This document shows positions 27,816-35,903 of a stretch of 64,000 bases of DNA, in pieces. The position numbers were made by a program, and so were the translations under genes. The DNA lies in contig JADJAK010000002.1 of assembly GCA_016704275.1 (NCBI GenBank), forward strand, positions 186,001 through 250,000, in the 5' to 3' direction. Position 1 is the first letter of the stretch; the number at the start of each line of letters is the position of its first letter. This DNA is from Gemmatimonadota bacterium (GTDB taxonomy: Bacteria; Gemmatimonadota; Gemmatimonadetes; Gemmatimonadales; GWC2-71-9). Below the pieces are notes generated by a model, which worked only from the letters and a program-made list of their open reading frames with translations, made no database searches and had not been told where the DNA came from.

Positions 27816-27827
27816 ATTGTATACAAT
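27816..27827 (-). promoter_or_regulatory. GntR operator palindrome
   Basis: ATTGTATACAAT is a perfect 12-bp palindrome one base upstream of the gntR ATG, and is AT-rich against a strongly GC-rich background. FCD-type GntR regulators usually bind short palindromes of this TTGTATACAA kind. It overlaps a GATATT -10-like sequence, so binding would block the promoter of the entire operon. Confidence 0.65.
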
Positions 27828-27872
27828 ATCCCGGGGATCGGTGTGAGGCAAGATCCGGGTTCGAGGATCGAG

Positions 27873-27942
27873 AAGCGAGAAGCGAGAAGCGTGGTCCGGC
27901 GGAATAATCTCTCCGCCGGGCCACGCTTCTCGCTTCTCGCTT
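27873..27942. repeat. Large stem-loop built from GAGAAGC heptamers
   Basis: A 31-bp inverted repeat (27873-27903 with 27912-27942, one G:T type difference) has an 8-nt loop ATAATCTC. The outer stem consists of tandem GAGAAGC units (27870-27890) and complementary GCTTCTC units (27925-27938); two more GCTTCTC copies continue to 27957. It lies between the 3' end of the minus-strand gene at 27965 and the hydroxyproline operon promoter, so it can act as terminator and insulator. Confidence 0.7.
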
Positions 27943-27964
27943 CGCTTCTCGCTTCTCGCTGCCC

Positions 27965-28627
27965 TTACGGCACGCGCGTGTACATCAACTTCTGCTCGAC
28001 CTTCTTGCCCAGATTCAGCGTGATGGTCACCTCGAGATCGCCTTCCTTGGTCGGCTTGAACTCGCGTTCAACGGCGCCAGCGCCGGGAATGCTCTTCTCG
28101 AGCAGCAGGACCTTCCCCTGCCATTCTCCCTGGAACTCGATCACCCCGCCCTCCATCTGGGCGACCTGGTGCTTCTTGCCGTCGGTCTTCCAGGTGGTCT
28201 CGTAGCCAGACGGATCGGTCGTCACGACCATGCCGTCGCTGATCTTCAGGACCAGGAGCTGCTGCGGGCGGACTTCGGTGGCGAAGGCGCGGGCGTTGCC
28301 GTTGGCCGCACCAGCACTCCGCGCACCCAGCCCTCGGCCCCCGCCACCTCCGCCGCCACCACCGCCACCACGACGACCGCCCCCACCGCCGCCACCCGCC
28401 GCCGCCGAGCCGGCCGCGGTGGTCGAGTCGGGCTGCGGGCGCGCCGCTGGACGCGGATTGAGCAGCGCGGCCAGCCCCGGCGGGGTGGAATCGCTGCGGG
28501 TCGAATCGAGCTTCCAGGTGCCGGCGATCGCCTTCATCATGGCGTCGGTCGGCTTCTCCTGGGCGCGCAGCGGGGCCGCGAAGGCGATCAGCGCCACGGC
28601 GAGCGCGGCAGTACGGGTGCGGGACAC
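27965..28627 (-). CDS. Exported protein of unknown function with Gly-rich linker
   Basis: 220 residues. The signal peptide ends PLRAQ. A short N-terminal segment (MMKAIAGTWKLDSTRS), a low-complexity linker that is almost all Gly and Arg (about residues 80-100), then a beta-rich domain: LLVLKISDGMVVTTDPSGYETTWKTDGKKHQV, VIEFQGEWQGKVLLLEKSI, LEVTITLNLGKKVEQKLMY. The first GTWKLD and the last part recall lipocalin-like proteins that estimate compound binding, but I cannot assign it. The GTG at 28627 has GGAG 8 bases upstream. Confidence 0.7.
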   Translation of the reverse strand: MSRTRTAALAVALIAFAAPLRAQEKPTDAMMKAIAGTWKLDSTRSDSTPPGLAALLNPRPAARPQPDSTTAAGSAAAGGGGGGGRRGGGGGGGGGGGRGLGARSAGAANGNARAFATEVRPQQLLVLKISDGMVVTTDPSGYETTWKTDGKKHQVAQMEGGVIEFQGEWQGKVLLLEKSIPGAGAVEREFKPTKEGDLEVTITLNLGKKVEQKLMYTRVP

Positions 28628-28749
28628 GGAAATCTCCGGCGAAGCTGGTGTGAGGGGCAGGCAGCCATCGGGCGCCCAACCACATGATACGCCGTCTGGC
28701 CACTGCAAGTTGACCGGCCCGACCGGTGGCCTCCCGACCGCTCGGCGGC

Positions 28750-28755
28750 TATCGT
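28750..28755 (+). promoter_or_regulatory. -10-like element directly before dsbD
   Basis: TATCGT in GGCTATCGTTGACCGTG ends 5 bases before the GTG at 28761. There is no ribosome binding site in between. Same layout as the elements before 13971, 35904 and 52477. Confidence 0.3.
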
Positions 28756-28760
28756 TGACC

Positions 28761-30728
28761 GTGCCCCAGACCCCAGCCTCTGTGCCGATCCTGCGCCTGA
28801 TTTCCTCGCGCCTCGCTCCGCTCCTCGCGCTCACCGCCCTGGTCGTCGGGCCGATGGCGGCCCAGGAACATCCGATCAGCTGGGCGGTGGTGCGCCCGCC
28901 GGCGCGCATCACGCAGGGCGCCGTGGTCAGGCTCGCGTTGCGGGCGACCATCCCGCAGGGGTGGCACCTCTATTCGATCACGCAGGGCCCCGGCGGACCC
29001 GTCCCGACCACGATCACGACGGCGGCAGGGGCGGCGGTCGCAATCACCGGCACGATCCGCTCCCCCGAGCCCGACATCGCCGAGGACAAGAACTTCGGCA
29101 TCCTGACCGAGACCTACACCGACTCGGCGACCTTCACGGTACCGGTCACGGCGCTCGCGCCTGGCCGCGCCAAGCTCGCGCTGCAGGTCGCCTATCAGAC
29201 CTGCACCGATCGCTACTGCCTGCCGCCGACCTCCGACATCGTCGAGGCATCGTTCGACGTGATGGCGGCGGCGCCGGGCGCCGAGATGGCCACGCCCGTT
29301 GCCACGGCCGTGACCCCACCCACTACACCGCCGGCGGCCACCCCTCCCGCGACCGTCAGCGCTGCGCCGACACCACCAAGCCAGGGCGTCCTCTTGCCGG
29401 GTGGCAGCAACACGGGCCAATCGCTGCCGCTCTTCCTCTGGCTCGCCGCCGTGATGGGCGCGCTCTCGCTGCTCACGCCCTGCGTCTTCCCGATGATCCC
29501 GATCACGGTGTCGTACTTCACGCGCACCAGCGAGACCTCGGGGCACTCGGCCGCCCGCAATGCGTTCACGTATGCGCTCGGCATCGTCGCGACGTTCACG
29601 ATCCTCGGCATGGCGATCGCCATCCTGGTCGGGGCCGGCGGGATCAACCGCTTCGCCGCCAATCCGTGGGTCAACCTCCTCGTCACCGGCCTCTTCCTCG
29701 CGTTCGCGCTCAATCTCTTCGGCGTCTGGCAGGTGACGCTGCCGAGCGCGTTGCTGACGAAGCTCAACGCCGCGTCGGACGGCAAGCGCGGCGGTGAGAC
29801 CGCCGGCATCCTGGCGATGGGGCTCACCTTCACGCTGACCTCGTTCACCTGCACCGCGCCGCTCGTGGGCACGCTCCTCGTGATGGCCGCGCAGGGCAAC
29901 TGGCGCTGGCCGCTGCTTGGCTTGCTGGTCTTCTCCGCGGTCTTCGCGCTGCCGTTCTTCCTGCTGGCCCTGATGCCACGCGCGGTGGCGAAGCTCCCGC
30001 GCTCGGGGGCCTGGCTGCAGCGCGTCAAGGTGATGATGGGGTTCCTCGAGGTCGCGACGGCGATGAAGTTCCTCGCCAACGCCGACATGGTGTGGCAGTG
30101 GGGCATCTTCACCCGCGACGTCGTGCTGATCGTCTGGGTCGTGACCGCCGTCGTCGCCGCCGCGTGGCTCTTTGGTCTCTTCACGAGGCCGCGGCCGCGC
30201 ATCGCCATCGTGCAGCAACTGGTCGCAGTGAGTTGCATCGCGGTCGCCGTGTGGCTCGGCCGGGGCGTCGGCGGCACACGGCTCGGCGAACTGGAGTCCT
30301 TCCTGCCACCGCCCGAAGGCGCCGTCACCAGTGGCACCGCCACGGTCGACGGGGAGCTGCCCTGGATGGTGAATGACCTCCCCGCCGCGCTGGCCCAGGC
30401 CAAGCGTGAGCAGAAGCGCGTGCTGGTCGACTTCACTGGCTACACCTGCACCAACTGCCGCTGGATGGAAGCCAACATGTTCCCGCGGCCGGAGATCACG
30501 CGCGAGCTTGAGCGATTCGTCCGCGTGCGCCTCTATACCGACGGTCAGGGCGATCTCTACCGCAAGCAGCAGCAACTCGAGCTCGACCTCTTCGGCACGG
30601 TCGCACTGCCCTACTATGCCATCATGGATACGCTCGGGACGCCGCAGGCACAGTTCCTCGGGATGACCCGCAGCAGCGAGGAGTACCTCACCTTCCTGCG
30701 CGGCGTCGCACCAGTCGCCGTTCGCTGA
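28761..30728 (+). CDS. dsbD: Thiol:disulfide interchange protein DsbD
   Basis: 655 residues, the full three-domain length. After a signal peptide, the N-terminal DsbD-alpha domain has the Cys pair in YQTCTDRYCLPP (about residues 147-152). A Pro/Thr/Ala linker leads to the membrane domain with LLTPCVFPMIPITVSYF and TSFTCTAPLVGTLL, the two transmembrane cysteines. The C-terminal thioredoxin domain has GYTCTNCRWME. It carries electrons from cytoplasmic thioredoxin to periplasmic partners, including cytochrome c maturation. The GTG at 28761 is preferred; GTG 28782 is possible. The thioredoxin-fold gene next door may be a partner. Confidence 0.92.
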   Translation: MPQTPASVPILRLISSRLAPLLALTALVVGPMAAQEHPISWAVVRPPARITQGAVVRLALRATIPQGWHLYSITQGPGGPVPTTITTAAGAAVAITGTIRSPEPDIAEDKNFGILTETYTDSATFTVPVTALAPGRAKLALQVAYQTCTDRYCLPPTSDIVEASFDVMAAAPGAEMATPVATAVTPPTTPPAATPPATVSAAPTPPSQGVLLPGGSNTGQSLPLFLWLAAVMGALSLLTPCVFPMIPITVSYFTRTSETSGHSAARNAFTYALGIVATFTILGMAIAILVGAGGINRFAANPWVNLLVTGLFLAFALNLFGVWQVTLPSALLTKLNAASDGKRGGETAGILAMGLTFTLTSFTCTAPLVGTLLVMAAQGNWRWPLLGLLVFSAVFALPFFLLALMPRAVAKLPRSGAWLQRVKVMMGFLEVATAMKFLANADMVWQWGIFTRDVVLIVWVVTAVVAAAWLFGLFTRPRPRIAIVQQLVAVSCIAVAVWLGRGVGGTRLGELESFLPPPEGAVTSGTATVDGELPWMVNDLPAALAQAKREQKRVLVDFTGYTCTNCRWMEANMFPRPEITRELERFVRVRLYTDGQGDLYRKQQQLELDLFGTVALPYYAIMDTLGTPQAQFLGMTRSSEEYLTFLRGVAPVAVR

Positions 30729-30777
30729 CCCACGCCACACCCCGCACCGGCCGGTCGCCGGCATGGAGATCTGCCTG

Positions 30778-31989
30778 ATGCGCCTCCTCGCCCTCGTCAC
30801 GTTCATGCCCGTTGCGCTCGGCGCGCAGGCTGTGTCGGCACCTGAGCAGCTGGTCCAGGTCCCGCTCACCTACCACGCGCCTGTCGACGGCCAGCCGAAG
30901 CCCAACTTCTCGCCGAAGGGGATGCAGGTCGCGCTCACCGCGGTGCCCCGGACCGTCAAGCTTCCGGTTGGCGCGGTCCGCCCCGCCAAGCGCGGGATGC
31001 TCCAGCTCGGCGCGACCAAGGCAAGCTGGGTCCCAGTGCTGGCCACGGCGAGCAAGGCGTTCCCCACGGACCTGGTGCAGTTGTGGATCGACCGCAATCG
31101 GAATGGCAATTTCAGCGATGACGGCCCTGCCCTGACCGGGACGCCAGCACAGAACGCCAAGACGCGCGCGTGGTGGACCTCGTTCAACAAGGTCGAGCTT
31201 CCGGTGCGCTATTCCGCCGCCGTGACCGAGCCGTACTTCGTGAATTTCTGGGTGGTGCGGAACGATTCCGCCGAAACGCCCGAGGTGATCCGCTTCTCCA
31301 CCGGCTCGTGGCGTGGCGGCACGGTCACGGTGAATGGCGTCCCCGCGTTGGTCGCCGCGATGGACAGCGACAACAACGCCATCTTCGACGCCAAGGACAC
31401 CTGGAGCGTGTTGGCGGCATCGCTCCCCAAGGCGGAGCAGGCGGTGCTGAGCATCGCCGAGGCACGGAGTACGAACCGACTGATGTTCCTGCCGACGAGT
31501 GGCAAGGAACTGGTGCTCGAGTTCCGCCGCTTCTCGCCCGACGGCCGCACTGTCGATTTCGCCGTGATCGACAAGCCGGTCACAAGCGCGCAGGACCGCG
31601 CGCCGGACGACCAGCTGCGTGAGGAGCGGCCACGCCCGCGCACCACGGTGGCATTTGCCTGGGCCCATGGGTCGGCCGGCCTCGACGCGGCACTCGCGCA
31701 GGCCAAGACGTCGGGAAAGAAGCTCTTCCTCGACTTCGAAGCGACCTGGTGCGGCCCCTGCCATACCATGGATGAGTGGATCTGGACCGACGCCGAGGTC
31801 GCCGCCAAGCTGAACGCCGAATACCTCGGCGTGAAGATCGACGTCGACCTGGAGAAGCCGCTGGTCAAGCGATTCGGCACCAGCGGCTACCCGACGATGA
31901 TCATCCTCAATGCCGACGGCAGCGAACTCAAGCGGGTGGTGGAGTATCAGTCGTCGTCGATGATGATGAAGTTCCTCACGACGCCGTAG
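30778..31989 (+). CDS. Exported thioredoxin-fold protein
   Basis: 403 residues. The signal peptide ends LGAQ. The first 270 residues form an unrecognised beta-rich domain (VQLWIDRNRNGNFSDDGPAL recalls a Ca-binding loop; DSDNNAIFDAKDTW is a second such loop). A C-terminal thioredoxin domain follows, with FEATWCGPCHTMDEWIW and the cis-Pro segment GTSGYPTMIIL. The ATG at 30778 has GGAG 9 bases before it. It is 49 bp after dsbD on the same strand, so DsbD is its likely reductant. Probably a periplasmic disulfide reductase. Confidence 0.82.
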   Translation: MRLLALVTFMPVALGAQAVSAPEQLVQVPLTYHAPVDGQPKPNFSPKGMQVALTAVPRTVKLPVGAVRPAKRGMLQLGATKASWVPVLATASKAFPTDLVQLWIDRNRNGNFSDDGPALTGTPAQNAKTRAWWTSFNKVELPVRYSAAVTEPYFVNFWVVRNDSAETPEVIRFSTGSWRGGTVTVNGVPALVAAMDSDNNAIFDAKDTWSVLAASLPKAEQAVLSIAEARSTNRLMFLPTSGKELVLEFRRFSPDGRTVDFAVIDKPVTSAQDRAPDDQLREERPRPRTTVAFAWAHGSAGLDAALAQAKTSGKKLFLDFEATWCGPCHTMDEWIWTDAEVAAKLNAEYLGVKIDVDLEKPLVKRFGTSGYPTMIILNADGSELKRVVEYQSSSMMMKFLTTP

Positions 31990-32009
31990 CGCCGCGAGGT
32001 TCGCTCAGT

Positions 32010-32044
32010 GCGACGCGCCGCGGCACGATGCCGCCGCGCGTCGC
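32010..32044. terminator. Hairpin terminator between convergent genes
   Basis: A 16-bp stem (32010-32025 with 32029-32044, one C:C mismatch) with a 3-nt loop. It lies just past the thioredoxin-fold gene and at the end of the minus-strand paralog. Confidence 0.6.
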
Positions 32045-32046
32045 GC

Positions 32047-32897
32047 TCACTCGCAGCGGGTCCGGGCCATCCGGAGTCCGTCACCAACGACGTCGATTGG
32101 TGTCGACGCGGCCGTCTCGACCATGCCGCGCAGCTGTCACGCGTCGAGGTGAGGAGATGAGCTCTGCGGCCGCCCATCGCGTCCGGGAGTTTGAGTACCA
32201 CCATGTCGGCACGGCCGAAGTGCCAACTGCCACGCGCGCTTCCCTCGGGCTGCGGTACACGCAGCGCCCATTCATTGGCGGCACTCGTCGGCGTGGTCTC
32301 GAGGACGATGCGCGTCGGGAGTCCGGTGCCCGGCGCCCCGCCGCCGAATTGCCTCGCCTCCGCGGTCGTGTAGCAGCCTGCCACGGTCAGAGCCGCCGCC
32401 TGCGGCGCAAAGCGGCGCACCGCCGGTGGAAATGTCACCCCCGCAGCGGCCAGTACTTCGATGCCGGGGAGTTGCACCCGTCGATAGCTCACCTGCGTGC
32501 CGTGGAAGCCACCCGGCAGTGACTGCCAGAGGACCTCGCCATCCGGCATCACCTGGATACGTGCGTACTGCGTGGCGGCCTCCCACTTGAGTGGGCTCGG
32601 GGGGCGCCCCATGCTGTCGGTGGGCGCCATCCAATACTCGGCGACCTCGTACACGACGGTCGCCGGCTGGGTCGGTGCCTGGAGCATCTCGTCCTCGAGG
32701 TCCAACAGCGTCGCGAGCGGGCTGTAGGAGACGTCACCGCGCAGGCCGCGCAGTCGGGCCGAGCGATGGTGAACCAGCACCGGGGTGGTGATGCCACCCC
32801 CGCGCACGAGGACGTAGGAGGGGAAGGCACGCGCTGCTGGCGGTGCTGGGGCGGTCGAGGCGAGAATCAGCCCGGCGGCAAGGATGCGCGGGAGCAT
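32047..32897 (-). CDS. Exported protein of unknown function, paralog 1 of a tandem pair (one-base frameshift)
   Basis: About 283 residues. Signal peptide, then FPSYVLVRGGGITTPVLVHHR, VSYSPLATLLDLED, VVYEVAEYWMAP, RPPSPLKWEAATQYARIQV, LPGIEVLAAAGVTFPP, WHFGRADMVVLKLPDAMG. Each segment has its counterpart in the neighbour at 32912-33781. After AHLLTSTRD one base is missing near 32133; restoring it gives QLRGMVETAASTP... and a C-terminus ending RTRCE, matching the RTNCP end of the paralog. The raw frame instead runs on to 31947. I do not recognise the family. A conserved Cys in the last three residues and another in the middle (VAGCY/VVGCW) may form a disulfide. Confidence 0.75.
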
Positions 32898-32911
32898 GGT
32901 GACCGTCCGAT

Positions 32912-33781
32912 TCAGGGACAATTGGTGCGAAGAAACTTGGCGACATCGCCCGACAGGTCGGCGGGAGCCAGCGGTCCGGTATCCACCATGCCGCGCAGCG
33001 CGCCAGGCACATCCTCGAACGAGAGATGCGCGCGGCGGATGCCCTGCGGCCCCGGGATTTCGGCGATGATCATGTCGGCACGGCTGAACGACCAGGTCCC
33101 GCGCGCCCACGCGTCACGACTAGCGGCCGTCGAGGGGACACTCAATGGCCACCGACCGTTGGCGTCCGCCGGCGCGGCGTCGAGGACGAGTCGTGCCGGA
33201 AGACCGGCGCCGACTTCGCCGGGGCCAAAGTGCCAACTGAACTGGAGTTGCCAGCAGCCGACCACCTTGGTCGCGGCCGCGAGCGGATCGAAGCGCGGCA
33301 CTGATGCAGGTAGGGGTACGCCGAACTCGGCGAGCACCTCGATCCCGGGGAGGGGCAGCCGCTGATACGCGACGCGCGCGCCCTGGAACTCTCCCTTGAG
33401 CGCCTCCCAGTACACCTCGCCGTTCGTCGTCACATGGAGCCGGGAGTACTGCGAGGCCGACTCCCACTTGGGAGGTGAGGGTGGTCGGCCGCCGGATGCG
33501 ATGGAGGCCATCCAGAACTCGGCGACTTCATACACGATCTGCCCGGGGAGCGCGGGCTGTGGCCAGACCGGGTCTTCCAGGCTGAACAACGTCGCGACCG
33601 GACTGTAGGTGATCACGCCCTTGATGCCGCGAAACGGCGGGGACGGGCGATGGTAGATCAGGATCGGTTCCGTGATCGCCCCGCCTCGGACGAGCACGTA
33701 ACTCGGGAAGGCGCGCATGAGCGGCGGTGCCGGCGCGGTGGACGCCAGCACGATGCCTGCGGAGAGGAAGGCGGGGAGCAT
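32912..33781 (-). CDS. Exported protein of unknown function, paralog 2 of a tandem pair
   Basis: 289 residues. Signal peptide with MLPAFLSAGIVLASTAPAPP, almost the same leader as its neighbour. FPSYVLVRGGAITEPILIYHR, YSPVATLFSLED, IVYEVAEFWMAS, RPPSPPKWESASQYSRLHV, LPGIEVLAEFGVPLPA, WSFSRADMIIAEIPGPQG. The frame is intact. It lies 14 bp upstream of paralog 1 in the same direction. Function unknown; the duplication and shared disulfide-type Cys residues suggest a secreted or periplasmic structural or binding role. Confidence 0.78.
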   Translation of the reverse strand: MLPAFLSAGIVLASTAPAPPLMRAFPSYVLVRGGAITEPILIYHRPSPPFRGIKGVITYSPVATLFSLEDPVWPQPALPGQIVYEVAEFWMASIASGGRPPSPPKWESASQYSRLHVTTNGEVYWEALKGEFQGARVAYQRLPLPGIEVLAEFGVPLPASVPRFDPLAAATKVVGCWQLQFSWHFGPGEVGAGLPARLVLDAAPADANGRWPLSVPSTAASRDAWARGTWSFSRADMIIAEIPGPQGIRRAHLSFEDVPGALRGMVDTGPLAPADLSGDVAKFLRTNCP

Positions 33782-33867
33782 GGTGACCTCGAAGGGCGGG
33801 GGGAGGTACGGCCCATGTGACGAATTGAAGGTCGTGCGCCGGACCGGATCCGGCAAGGCGGGGGCGC

Positions 33868-34644
33868 CTAGGGCGTGGTCGGCCGCCGAGTGATGCGCCC
33901 ATCGGTCTGGACCTCGTACGTCCAACGCTCGGTCACGACGAACTCGGGGAGCTTGGGCGCGCGACGCATCGCGAGGAAGACGTCGGTCTCGACCGGGAGT
34001 GAATCGAACGACGTGTGCATCATCGCCACCGCCTCCGGGTTGTTCGGGCGGTCGAGAATGCTGCGATGAAGCGGCGTCTTCGTGAGGATGCGCGTTCCGT
34101 GGTCGGTGATCCGGTAGCGGACGTCGCCGCCATGGGGCACTACGTCGGGGCGAGTCTGCGCCGGAAGGAAATACACGTCGACGTCGCCCGCCCCGACCGG
34201 AAAGACGTAGCTATTGAACGGGCGGGTGACTCGACCGAAATCCTGGCTCGCCACCGCGAGGGCGACCGCCATCTCGCGTTCGACCCCGGTCAATCGGAGC
34301 GGCACGTCGAGACGGGTCGCCACGAATTGACTGTCGGCATTGGCCTGCGACGCCCGGAAGCGCACGACCAGAGTATCGCGCCCGGCTGTCAGCGTGCCGG
34401 CGAGCACTTCCCAGCGCCCGTTCGGGAGGACGTGCGCGACGACGGCGCCGACTTCAGCGGCGGTCGGGCGGAGCGCCATCAGCGCGTCGCCACCATGCCA
34501 GAGGGCGATGTCCTGGGCGACCAACTGCTTTCCTCGGGCGGTGACCTTCGTCAAGGCGGAGTCGAGAGCCGACGTGGGTTGCTGGGCACCGAGCGGCGCG
34601 GCCAGGAGGAGTGCGGCGAGGGCGGTCCGACAGATGGTAGGCAT
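33868..34644 (-). CDS. Exported protein of unknown function
   Basis: 258 residues. Signal peptide ends PLGAQQ. ALTKVTARGKQLVAQDIALWHGGDALMALRP, GRWEVLAGTLTAGRDTLVVRF, FNSYVFPVGAGDVDVYFLPAQTRPDVVPHGGDVRYRI, ILTKTPLHRSIL. No family recognised. The GDVDVYFLPAQTR...GGDVRY pattern appears in several gemmatimonad exported proteins to my recollection, with no known role. A TAGCTT element ends 5 bases before the ATG (34650-34655, minus), so the message may be leaderless. Confidence 0.7.
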   Translation of the reverse strand: MPTICRTALAALLLAAPLGAQQPTSALDSALTKVTARGKQLVAQDIALWHGGDALMALRPTAAEVGAVVAHVLPNGRWEVLAGTLTAGRDTLVVRFRASQANADSQFVATRLDVPLRLTGVEREMAVALAVASQDFGRVTRPFNSYVFPVGAGDVDVYFLPAQTRPDVVPHGGDVRYRITDHGTRILTKTPLHRSILDRPNNPEAVAMMHTSFDSLPVETDVFLAMRRAPKLPEFVVTERWTYEVQTDGRITRRPTTP

Positions 34645-34703
34645 CGCGAAAGCTATGCGTGGCGGCCGGGGGGCTCCAAGGGTGGCGCCGCCACCCCACC
34701 AGA

Positions 34704-35846
34704 TCACGGCGTCCCGTACTCCCACCCCCACGGCATCTGCGTCGGCCCGAGGATGAACGCCGCCAGCTCCTGGTAGATCCGCTCGGCGCGGACGTCGTTG
34801 CCGAGGAAGACGACGCACCGGCGGCGTGCCTCGAGGCAGATGACCATGTTGCCGGTCCAGTCGTTGTGGCCGCCCTTGAACCAGGCCGGTCCCGAGCTGT
34901 CGCGGAAGGTGACGACACCGAGCCCCGCCGAGAGGCCGATAGTGCTATCCCATGTACCACGCGCCTCGAGCAGCGTCGGGAATTGCTGCCGCGACGTGAT
35001 GGCGAGCTGCGGCCGGCTGAACTCGGCGCGCGACGCGGGCGTCAGGCCATCCCCGCGAACGACCGCCGCCCAGAAGCGGGCCTGATCGGCAATGTCGGTG
35101 TCCATCGAGCCGGCGGCGCTCACGCTGCTCCGTTCGTCGTGCGGTTCGATCGTGCCGTCGAGGCCGTGGCCATCGGCAAGGTTGCTCGCGAAGTCGGCGC
35201 GCCACTGCAGCGACGTGCGTGGCATGTCGAAGCGGTCGAAGAGCCGACGCTGCGCTTCAGCGCCGACGTCGAGCTTGAGCGCTTCCTCGAGGACAAGCTG
35301 CAGGATGTAGAAGCCCTCGCCGGAGTAGCCGTAGCGCGTCCCTGGCGTGAAGTGGAAGCGCAGCTTCTGGTCGGGCTCGAGCCAGCGGAAGTTGGCGAAG
35401 CCGGTGGCGTGATTGAGGAGGATGCGCGGCGTGAGGGCGCGCCAGCGCTCGTCACCGGCGAGGTCGTGATAGTCGTCGTACTCAGGTAGCGGCTTGGGGA
35501 GGAGCGTCGCGATGCTGGCGTCGAGGTCGAGCTTCCCCTCGTCGACCAGTTGCAACACGAGATAGCCAATCGTCGCCTTGGTGAGCGACGCGCCGTACAT
35601 GATGGTCGCGGTGTCGAGCGGCAGGCGCTTGGCGGCGTTGCGCCAGCCGAGCGCCGTGACGTGGCGCACCTGCCCCTCGTCGATCACGGCGATGGCGAGC
35701 CCTTGGACCGAGTCTCGCGCCATGAGGGCGGCGGCGGCGGAGTCGATTGCGTGATTGCTGGGGAGCTGGTGCGGGGTGTTCGGCATGGAACATCCGGTTG
35801 CGAGCGCCATCGTCGCCGCGAGACCGATCAGGGAGGTGGCGCGCAT
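34704..35846 (-). CDS. Class C beta-lactamase-like serine hydrolase (lipoprotein)
   Basis: 380 residues. Lipoprotein signal with ALATGC. The serine hydrolase motifs are GASLTKATIG (SxxK, nucleophile Ser), the second-motif Tyr in RYGYSGEGFYIL (Y-S-G in place of the beta-lactamase Y-x-N), and GGHNDWTGN near the KTG position. The Y-S-G variant is typical of esterases and D-aminopeptidases in this fold rather than true beta-lactamases. It probably acts in the periplasm on an ester or peptide; the substrate is not determined. Confidence 0.83.
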   Translation of the reverse strand: MRATSLIGLAATMALATGCSMPNTPHQLPSNHAIDSAAAALMARDSVQGLAIAVIDEGQVRHVTALGWRNAAKRLPLDTATIMYGASLTKATIGYLVLQLVDEGKLDLDASIATLLPKPLPEYDDYHDLAGDERWRALTPRILLNHATGFANFRWLEPDQKLRFHFTPGTRYGYSGEGFYILQLVLEEALKLDVGAEAQRRLFDRFDMPRTSLQWRADFASNLADGHGLDGTIEPHDERSSVSAAGSMDTDIADQARFWAAVVRGDGLTPASRAEFSRPQLAITSRQQFPTLLEARGTWDSTIGLSAGLGVVTFRDSSGPAWFKGGHNDWTGNMVICLEARRRCVVFLGNDVRAERIYQELAAFILGPTQMPWGWEYGTP

Positions 35847-35891
35847 CACAGGGCCTCGGGGGGTGGGATGGCACGCCGCCGGAGGGCGCGC

Positions 35892-35897
35892 TACTTT
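35892..35897 (+). promoter_or_regulatory. -10 element, probable leaderless start of pqiA-like gene
   Basis: TACTTT in GCGCTACTTTCGCAGCATG ends 6 bases before the ATG at 35904, with no ribosome binding site. Confidence 0.4.
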
Positions 35898-35903
35898 CGC
35901 AGC

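Noticed and set aside
27870..27960. Possible CRISPR repeat or insertion-sequence end
   Set aside because: The repeats are contiguous heptamers in a single hairpin; no transposase gene or spacers are present.
28749..30869. A 706-residue minus-strand open frame opposite dsbD
   Set aside because: Low-complexity Arg/Glu/Gly/His composition and complete overlap with dsbD, whose cysteines and helices are unmistakable.
31947..33110. A single 387-residue protein on the minus strand covering paralog 1
   Set aside because: Upstream of 32897 it is antisense or overlaps paralog 2, and downstream of 32133 it is out of frame relative to the paralog alignment.
34704..35846. Antibiotic-resistance beta-lactamase
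   Set aside because: The second motif is Y-S-G rather than Y-x-N and the protein is a lipoprotein of esterase/peptidase type, so resistance cannot be inferred.
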